From Thalassolituus sp. (GTDB lineage Bacteria; Pseudomonadota; Gammaproteobacteria; Pseudomonadales; Oceanobacteraceae), in contig JARGOI010000040.1 in NCBI GenBank assembly GCA_029212275.1, positions 1 to 10,435 of the forward strand: 10,435 bases of DNA, read 5' to 3'. A program made the translations under genes and the position numbers. Every line of letters begins with the position of its first letter. The stretch's first letter is position 1. Positions 5,970 through 10,435 of the stretch are shown one piece after another. Below the pieces are notes generated by a model. It had not been told where the DNA came from. It worked only from the letters and a program-made list of their open reading frames with translations, and did not search any database.

Positions 5970-6005
5970 AATAAAAAAAGAGGCTAATGAGCCTCTTTTT
6001 TTATT
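5970..6005. terminator. Bidirectional rho-independent terminator between fleQ and the thioesterase gene
   Basis: This is a perfect 16-bp stem: AATAAAAAAAGAGGCT (5970-5985) pairs with AGCCTCTTTTTTTATT (5990-6005) around the loop AATG. The GC-rich core GAGGCT/AGCCTC has seven A before it and seven T after it, so it works in both directions. It ends fleQ on + and the block of genes on -. Confidence 0.92.
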
Positions 6006-6025
6006 ATTCGAATCTTACCTTTGGA

Positions 6026-6508
6026 TTAACGGCGTTTGGGTGTCCATGCCCACGTCATTTCTGCTGTCACGGTTTCGTTATTGTCTGCATCGCGAAGAAC
6101 CACAGGTACGGTAATCTCGCCTTTTTCGTCGTTTAAAATATTTTTTATATGTGCATCGGTTAGTGTCGCCGTGGCGGTTAGGTCACCGTTGGTACGCTTG
6201 AGATAATTCAGCTTCATTGTTTTAATTACTACTAATTTATCGTCGGGAACGTTGATTCCCATGACAAATCCTGTCGCTGATTCTGCGGCTAACGCCATGG
6301 CCGCGGCATGCAAAGTACCGATATGATTTCCAACTTTGCGTTTATTACGAATAGCGACCACACAGGTATGATTATTTAATTCAATAAAGCGACTGGATGC
6401 AGTACCAGCAAAAGGAATGATGCGTCCAATAATGGCAGAGCGTAGCCAAATTCTCATACTGCTAGGACATTTATCAATCACTGCCATCGCACGAGCTAAC
6501 TTGTTCAT
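6026..6508 (-). CDS. DUF4442/hotdog-fold thioesterase-like protein
   Basis: A 160-residue protein of the hotdog superfamily, whose members commonly hydrolyse acyl-CoA thioesters. The segment from Gly60 to Gly80 (GNHIGTLHAAAMALAAES then ATG) is the typical core helix region of DUF4442-type proteins, which usually read N..GTLHA....LAE...G. It is preceded by NHTCVVAIRNKRKV and followed by beta-rich sequence (VVIKTMKLNYLKR, DLTATATL, EITVPVVL), consistent with one hotdog domain. The start is ATG 6508, with a good AGGAAG ribosome-binding site 4 nt upstream. Longer versions would overlap the hydrolase gene behind it and lack such a site. It follows the lipoprotein hydrolase gene by 52 bp on the same strand and ends just before the bidirectional terminator. 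Substrate unknown, and enzymatic activity is inferred from the fold. Confidence 0.75.
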   Translation of the reverse strand: MNKLARAMAVIDKCPSSMRIWLRSAIIGRIIPFAGTASSRFIELNNHTCVVAIRNKRKVGNHIGTLHAAAMALAAESATGFVMGINVPDDKLVVIKTMKLNYLKRTNGDLTATATLTDAHIKNILNDEKGEITVPVVLRDADNNETVTAEMTWAWTPKRR

Positions 6509-6560
6509 AAAACTTCCTAATAATGTGTGTAGAGTGGTGTATCCGGATGATGTTACAAAT

Positions 6561-7511
6561 TTATAGGTGTCGTCCGACAAAATCGGTGACGGCATCTGCA
6601 GTTTTGCCTGGTGCTTCTACCATAGGAACATGGCCAATGCCGTCAAATATGACGACCTCTGCCTGCGGTAGATAACGTTTAAATTCGTCGACCGCAGAAA
6701 CATCTAAAATATGATCGTCACTGCCCCAAAGAATCTGCACTGGCATGGTTAATTCTTTGCTCATGGCTAATCGGTAGTCTTCACCTTTTAAGCGTTCGCG
6801 TGTGGCCATCATGTCGGCAAATATCTCTTTATTAATCTCTGCGTTATTAATGGTCATGCGCACTAATGCGGGTCGAATCGGCCAAGGGATCAAGGGCGGC
6901 TTTTCCAGTATTAAATCCATACGTCTTTCGAAGCTTTCTTTATCCGTCGCAATAAGTACATTTTCTCCTTTTTCTAGCATAGTAAAGAAAGGACTTTTAT
7001 TTTTTCCGTCAACGCCCGCGGCATCAATTAATATTAAGCTTTTGATTTCTTCTGGGTATTTCATCGCATATAGGGTCGCAATGGCGCCTCCCATAGAATT
7101 ACCTGCAAGATGAAATTGTTCTAAATTTTGCATTTCGAGCAAGGCATGGAGTCTTTCGACTTGTTTTTCTAAATCATAGTTTCCATCGGCTGCTATCGAT
7201 GAATCGCCATGGCCAGCAAAATCGGGTGCGAATAAGGTGTAGTCTTCAGGTAGGTCGGCAGCTAGATGCAACCAGGTATCTTTATTGGCCGAAAAACCAT
7301 GCAGCATGACCAAGGTTGGTCCTGTTCTGCGTCGCTCTAAATAAGACATTTCTACATCTTCTGCTTGAGCCGAATGCAACGTCAGATCGGAATGTTCACG
7401 TCCCCATTCTGTAATGGTTTGCAATAGATCATCTTGTTGTTTGGCACTGCATCCACTTAACAACTGACTACTAACAAGTGCCAGCAAGGGAAGTAACGTC
7501 GTTATTTTCAT
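6561..7511 (-). CDS. Lipoprotein alpha/beta hydrolase (esterase/lipase family)
   Basis: A 316-residue serine hydrolase, probably an esterase or lipase acting on the cell envelope. The N-terminus is a lipoprotein signal: MKITTLLPLLALVSSQLLSGC, with lipobox LSGC (18-21) and Ser at +2, which favours outer-membrane sorting. The alpha/beta fold shows HGFS (71-74, oxyanion region), DFAGHGDS (97-104), nucleophile motif GNSMGG (137-142, Ser139), the acid Asp266 in LWGSDDHILD and His294 in GIGHVPMVE. The catalytic triad is thus complete. It resembles the lip3-like esterases of Psychrobacter and Moraxella as I remember them. An AGGAAA ribosome-binding site lies about 5 nt before the ATG. The gene sits between the thioesterase-like gene (52-bp gap) and an unrecognised membrane protein (51-bp gap), probably one transcript. 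Exact substrate unknown. Confidence 0.85.
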   Translation of the reverse strand: MKITTLLPLLALVSSQLLSGCSAKQQDDLLQTITEWGREHSDLTLHSAQAEDVEMSYLERRRTGPTLVMLHGFSANKDTWLHLAADLPEDYTLFAPDFAGHGDSSIAADGNYDLEKQVERLHALLEMQNLEQFHLAGNSMGGAIATLYAMKYPEEIKSLILIDAAGVDGKNKSPFFTMLEKGENVLIATDKESFERRMDLILEKPPLIPWPIRPALVRMTINNAEINKEIFADMMATRERLKGEDYRLAMSKELTMPVQILWGSDDHILDVSAVDEFKRYLPQAEVVIFDGIGHVPMVEAPGKTADAVTDFVGRHL

Positions 7512-7562
7512 GAATTTCCTGATTAGTATAAAAGGCTTACTTTTGAGGCTGGGTTTGAGTAG

Positions 7563-8297
7563 CTACTTTTGCAGCTTGCTATTTTCCGGGTCTAATAATT
7601 CAGAAAGAATGTGAACCTCTACAAATGCATCCGGCAATAGATCGGGATCAATCATCATATTGGGACTGCAGATCATAAGCATGCCAGCTGCGTATTCAAT
7701 GTGAAGGTGTTTATGCGCCAAAAGCCAATTACAGACATCGGTTGTTAAGTATTTTCTGAGAGCATGAGGACGAGAAGCCTCAATACACCAACCAACAAGT
7801 GGTGTTGGTAAATCTTGCTCGGAAAGAGGGATGAGTGCGGGTTTGGATTGCTTGAGCTGTTCAAAAAGATCGGTGCGCAACCATTTACGCTGACTCAGGG
7901 TAAATGAAAGATCTGCTAACAAGCCACATTCAATAGCAATCATTGTCTGGCTTTGCAGGCCGTCGGCACTGACTAGGCTGAGATCAAATGCGACGATGTT
8001 TTGGTCTGCGGTATTTAAAGGGGTTTTATTAGGAAATGTTGTGTGTTCATCAAATACGGTGCGATGTTCTATCCAGTTGGCGACGAAGCGAGCTTCTGCC
8101 AATGCCAACGAGAGAAAGTTTTCTCTCGTTAAAGGCTCAGGCAGTCTCTGCCAGCGTTGATATTCATAGTCGTTCTCTTGTGCAATCTGCTTGAGTCTAC
8201 GAACGCGGAACGGCTGCGTGGCTGTGGTTATCCAATACAACACACCGGCAATGGTGAGGAGCATGACCGGCGCTAAAATAAGGGTTAGCATTATCAA
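7563..8297 (-). CDS. Unrecognised protein with one N-terminal membrane helix
   Basis: I do not recognise this 244-residue protein. The first 25 residues (LTLILAPVMLLTIAGVLYWIT) form one hydrophobic segment, followed by basic RVRRLKQ, so the rest is probably in the cytoplasm. The remainder is mixed alpha/beta with no obvious catalytic motif. There is a hydrophobic stretch MIAIECGLLADLSFTL near 118-133, a WCIEASRPHALRKYL segment around 169-183, and a C-terminal YAAGMLMICSPN region. The start is uncertain. TTG at 8297 has an AAGG ribosome-binding site at 5-nt spacing, whereas ATG at 8291 is 11 nt from it. I favour TTG weakly. The gene precedes the lipoprotein hydrolase on the same strand with a 51-bp gap, so they may be cotranscribed. 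It could be a membrane-tethered sensor or an envelope protein of unknown role. Confidence 0.6.
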   Translation of the reverse strand: MIMLTLILAPVMLLTIAGVLYWITTATQPFRVRRLKQIAQENDYEYQRWQRLPEPLTRENFLSLALAEARFVANWIEHRTVFDEHTTFPNKTPLNTADQNIVAFDLSLVSADGLQSQTMIAIECGLLADLSFTLSQRKWLRTDLFEQLKQSKPALIPLSEQDLPTPLVGWCIEASRPHALRKYLTTDVCNWLLAHKHLHIEYAAGMLMICSPNMMIDPDLLPDAFVEVHILSELLDPENSKLQK

Positions 8298-8422
8298 CAG
8301 TGCCTTATGAACTGGGCCTTTAGAATAAATAAAGCCAAGGTCTTGTTGTTAGAATTGAGACAACTGTACTTACTTGGCGTGTGCGTTACGGTGGTGGCTT
8401 CGAGTATTCAGCGCATTGACGA

Positions 8423-9265
8423 TTATTGCAGTGCTTGTTGGGCATTATGTGTGTCTTCGGCCAGTTCGTCCAGACGTGCGAGATCGGCACTGTCTTCAAT
8501 GTTAAGCCCTAGGCGTTTATAAGCATCCACTTTGCTTCGGTCTATTTTGCCTAGACGATGCTCTGTACCTGCGTGATATTGTAACGTAGCCACTTGCACA
8601 ATATCGGTTAAATCCGTTTGCTCTGGTGCTCGATCAAATTTCAGATATTCTCGCGGAACACGCACTAGGTCGTCAGAAAATCCCCATGCACGCATAACAA
8701 AACCACCTAGCGCCGGATGCAGCTTTTCGATGACAGCGCTGAGCACCATTCTGCTTTGCAATAAATGATCGTTGTTTTCAGCGTAAGTGATCAGTGGCAA
8801 TACTCCCACTTGATGCATTAACCCAGCAAGCATCGCTTGCTCTGGATGAATCTTAGTAAAATGACGTGCTAGCACAGCGGAGGTAGAAGCAATGTCTGTT
8901 GAACGGCTCCAGCACTGACGCATTAGGAAATCGGTGTGCTCATTCGTGGCCTGAAACATCTGCTGCATTGCAAGACCAACCACCATATTCGCAGTTTTGT
9001 TGATGCCGAGACGACTAATCGCACGCTCTAGATCTGTGACCGACTCACTGGCTCTGAAAAGAGGGCTATTGGCCACTTTGAGTAGTCGTGTGCTGATGGC
9101 TGGATCTGAGGAAATTACTTTAGCTAGATGATCGACGTCGGTATTCTCGTCTTCCGCGACTTCGCGGATTTTTAGCGCGATTTCCGGTAACGTCGGTAAG
9201 ACCATTTCGTCGCGTTTTATTTGCCCCAAGATGTCGTCTTTTACTTGGAGAATTAGGTCTTTCAT
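8423..9265 (-). CDS. HDOD-domain signalling protein
   Basis: A 280-residue cytoplasmic protein built almost wholly of one HDOD domain, an HD-related fold without phosphohydrolase residues. HDOD proteins are found in signalling and motility networks in gammaproteobacteria. Visible features are the LPTLPEIALKI start of the domain (23-33), ISSDPAISTRLLKVANSPLF (51-70), AISRLG (82-87) and GLMHQVGVLPLI (148-159). In the last motif the HD dyad of the active family is replaced by HQ, as expected for HDOD. The start is ATG 9265, with AAGGA 6 nt upstream. An upstream start at 9295 is possible but lacks that site. The gene follows ygfZ on the same strand with a 58-bp gap, so the two may be cotranscribed. 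No output domain is attached. Its partner and effect are unknown. Confidence 0.9.
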   Translation of the reverse strand: MKDLILQVKDDILGQIKRDEMVLPTLPEIALKIREVAEDENTDVDHLAKVISSDPAISTRLLKVANSPLFRASESVTDLERAISRLGINKTANMVVGLAMQQMFQATNEHTDFLMRQCWSRSTDIASTSAVLARHFTKIHPEQAMLAGLMHQVGVLPLITYAENNDHLLQSRMVLSAVIEKLHPALGGFVMRAWGFSDDLVRVPREYLKFDRAPEQTDLTDIVQVATLQYHAGTEHRLGKIDRSKVDAYKRLGLNIEDSADLARLDELAEDTHNAQQALQ

Positions 9266-9323
9266 TTGGCATCCTTTAAAGAAGTTGGGCGCCACTGCAT
9301 TATTAAGAGGTGCCCTAGGTTTC

Positions 9324-10277
9324 TCATTTCTCTTCAGTATAGGAGACTCGCTGAAAATGCAGCGGAATTTCTTCGCATTTTGTCTCTAACGTGTCTTCTT
9401 CGACACTTAGAATCGCTAAGGCGTGTTGACCGCAAACGGCGGCCAGTTCGCCAATTGTCTTTGCTTTTGAGGAAACGGCCGCATCATCTGGGCAGGAAAC
9501 AACGGGAGTGAGTACCTCTGGCAAGGGTGTTTCGGCGCGAGTGTAAAATACGTTACGTTTGCTTTTGCCTAAGTATTGCAACCGTGCGACGACTTCTTGG
9601 CCGGTATAACAACCTTTACTGAAACTAATACCATGTAAATGCTGCCAACCAATGTGTTGAGGAATCCAACTTTCTGTACTGACTGGGGTTACCCATATCC
9701 ATCCCGCTAGGATGTCTGCAATGCGCCAAGGGTTCATCTGCTCAGAGTGCGAATTAACATCTGCGAGAGTTTGCTTGCTAACTTCCCACAATTCCTCACG
9801 GCCGTCTGGCCATTGAAGATGCAAAGACTTTTGCTGCCACTCACAGGTTCGCGGCAAAAGGGGGCTTGGCACAAGAGCGTTGGACATTGATCTGTTTTGA
9901 GTTTCATTGGCAGCGTTTGCTGGGAGCAGACCAAAAATCTGATACTTTGTCGAAGGCGATAAAGTCGTTTTAAAAAATACCGCGTATTTTTTTAGATGCT
10001 GCAATAACACATCAACTTGTTCACTGGGTAAGCGAATAAAAAAGTCTTCGCCACGACGAACAATAATGAAGTTCGCCACCATGCGACCTTTGGCGTTACA
10101 ACATGCGCCTGCTTGCCACTGGTGCTCAGACATTTTTGCCACATCGCATGTAATCTGTCCCTGCAGGAATCGCTCGCTGTCAGGTCCACTTATATGGATG
10201 AGCGCAAAGTCTGAAAGCTGAATTCGATCTAACGCTGTTTGTTGGTTGAGTTGATCGCTTGACTGAGTGTTAAACAT
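9324..10277 (-). CDS. ygfZ: tRNA-modifying/Fe-S maintenance protein YgfZ (GcvT family)
   Basis: YgfZ is a folate-binding GcvT-like protein that supports Fe-S enzymes and tRNA thiolation (MiaB) in E. coli. The 317-residue length suits the family. The hallmark KGCYTGQE lies at 221-228, with the reactive Cys223. The N-terminal part shows ISGPDSERFLQGQITCDV (29-46) and NAKGRMVANF (61-70), both typical of YgfZ/GcvT. The start is ATG 10277, with GCGGAA upstream. A TTG nine codons earlier (10304) is possible but has no ribosome-binding site. Several extra cysteines (44, 59, 60, 145, 262, 282, 301) are present. It is transcribed toward the HDOD gene and away from a + strand promoter at the right edge. 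In pseudomonads ygfZ lies beside sdhE and nadB, which suggests what the next gene may be. Confidence 0.93.
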   Translation of the reverse strand: MFNTQSSDQLNQQTALDRIQLSDFALIHISGPDSERFLQGQITCDVAKMSEHQWQAGACCNAKGRMVANFIIVRRGEDFFIRLPSEQVDVLLQHLKKYAVFFKTTLSPSTKYQIFGLLPANAANETQNRSMSNALVPSPLLPRTCEWQQKSLHLQWPDGREELWEVSKQTLADVNSHSEQMNPWRIADILAGWIWVTPVSTESWIPQHIGWQHLHGISFSKGCYTGQEVVARLQYLGKSKRNVFYTRAETPLPEVLTPVVSCPDDAAVSSKAKTIGELAAVCGQHALAILSVEEDTLETKCEEIPLHFQRVSYTEEK

Positions 10278-10339
10278 AAACAATTCCGCTGTGTAACGTG
10301 ACAAATACGTGAGTTATCTCGAACTGTAATGACCAGCTC

Positions 10340-10348
10340 TGTTATAAT
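10340..10348 (+). promoter_or_regulatory. Extended -10 promoter for the gene beyond the right edge
   Basis: TGTTATAAT (10340-10348) is a consensus TATAAT with the TGn extension. A poor -35 (TCGAAC or CGAACT) lies about 17-18 bp upstream. Transcription would start near 10355 and read rightward, divergent from ygfZ. By analogy with pseudomonads the target could be sdhE, but the gene is not in view. Confidence 0.55.
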
Positions 10349-10427
10349 TTATGCCGTTTGATCTGGGCATCGAACTTAGGTTCATACCCGTTCGGATTTA
10401 CCCCTCAATTGGGTTTACTCCTACTTT

Positions 10428-10431
10428 GGAG
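10428..10431 (+). promoter_or_regulatory. Shine-Dalgarno sequence at the window edge
   Basis: GGAG with only CTAC behind it is at the end of the window, so a + strand gene probably starts within a few bases beyond 10435. The upstream leader (about 10355-10427) holds three related pieces, GGTTCATACCC, GGATTTACCCC and GGGTTTACTCC, which may be chance. Confidence 0.4.
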
Positions 10432-10435
10432 CTAC

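Noticed and set aside
6509..6595. 29-residue N-terminal extension of the thioesterase-like gene
   Set aside because: It would overlap the lipoprotein hydrolase gene, and the internal ATG at 6508 has a clear AGGAAG ribosome-binding site.
8307..8522. 71-codon + strand frame between the HDOD and membrane-protein genes
   Set aside because: It overlaps the HDOD gene on the other strand, its product is of low complexity, and it lacks a good start signal. The 125-bp gap shows no other feature.

Overview
The window is a chromosomal segment of a gammaproteobacterium of moderate to low GC content. The near-complete match of the fleQ product to pseudomonad FleQ, the flagellar gene set (fliD, fliS, fleQ) and the housekeeping genes ung and ygfZ suggest a polarly flagellated, probably marine, Oceanospirillales- or Pseudomonadales-like bacterium. 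The genus cannot be fixed from the sequence alone. There is no sign of phage, insertion sequence, CRISPR array, tRNA or rRNA.

Layout, left to right. (1) Bases 2-286 are the C-terminal end of fliD, the flagellar filament cap. (2) ung, uracil-DNA glycosylase, follows on the + strand with its own candidate promoter and converges on a large minus-strand gene for a protein with an N-terminal TPR-like region and a C-terminal class I SAM methyltransferase domain (1218-3284). (3) A divergent intergenic region carries a sigma54-type promoter facing the methyltransferase and a sigma28-type promoter facing fliS. (4) fliS, the flagellin export chaperone, ends in a strong terminator. (5) A control region of about 300 bp with two hairpins and a 13-bp tandem repeat leads to fleQ, the sigma54-dependent master regulator of flagellar genes, which ends in a strong bidirectional terminator. 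(6) Five minus-strand genes follow: a DUF4442-type hotdog thioesterase-like protein, a lipoprotein alpha/beta hydrolase, an unrecognised membrane-anchored protein, an HDOD-domain protein, and ygfZ. (7) The right edge holds an extended -10 promoter and a Shine-Dalgarno sequence for a + strand gene that begins just outside the window.

How the genes work together. FleQ with sigma54 normally opens the flagellar cascade, and sigma28 drives late filament genes. The predicted sigma54 site in front of the methyltransferase and the sigma28 site in front of fliS fit that hierarchy. They tie the methyltransferase to flagellar expression, with modification of flagellin or another flagellar protein as the leading but unproven guess. 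ung appears to be a housekeeping passenger. The minus-strand genes on the right are a separate block, with lipid or ester hydrolysis (thioesterase, lipoprotein esterase), Fe-S cluster maintenance (YgfZ) and signalling (HDOD) as likely themes.

The most interesting points are the sigma54-controlled TPR-methyltransferase inside the flagellar cluster, the 13-bp iterated repeat ahead of fleQ, and a possible sliding-clamp-binding tail on Ung. No wholly new multi-gene system is evident.
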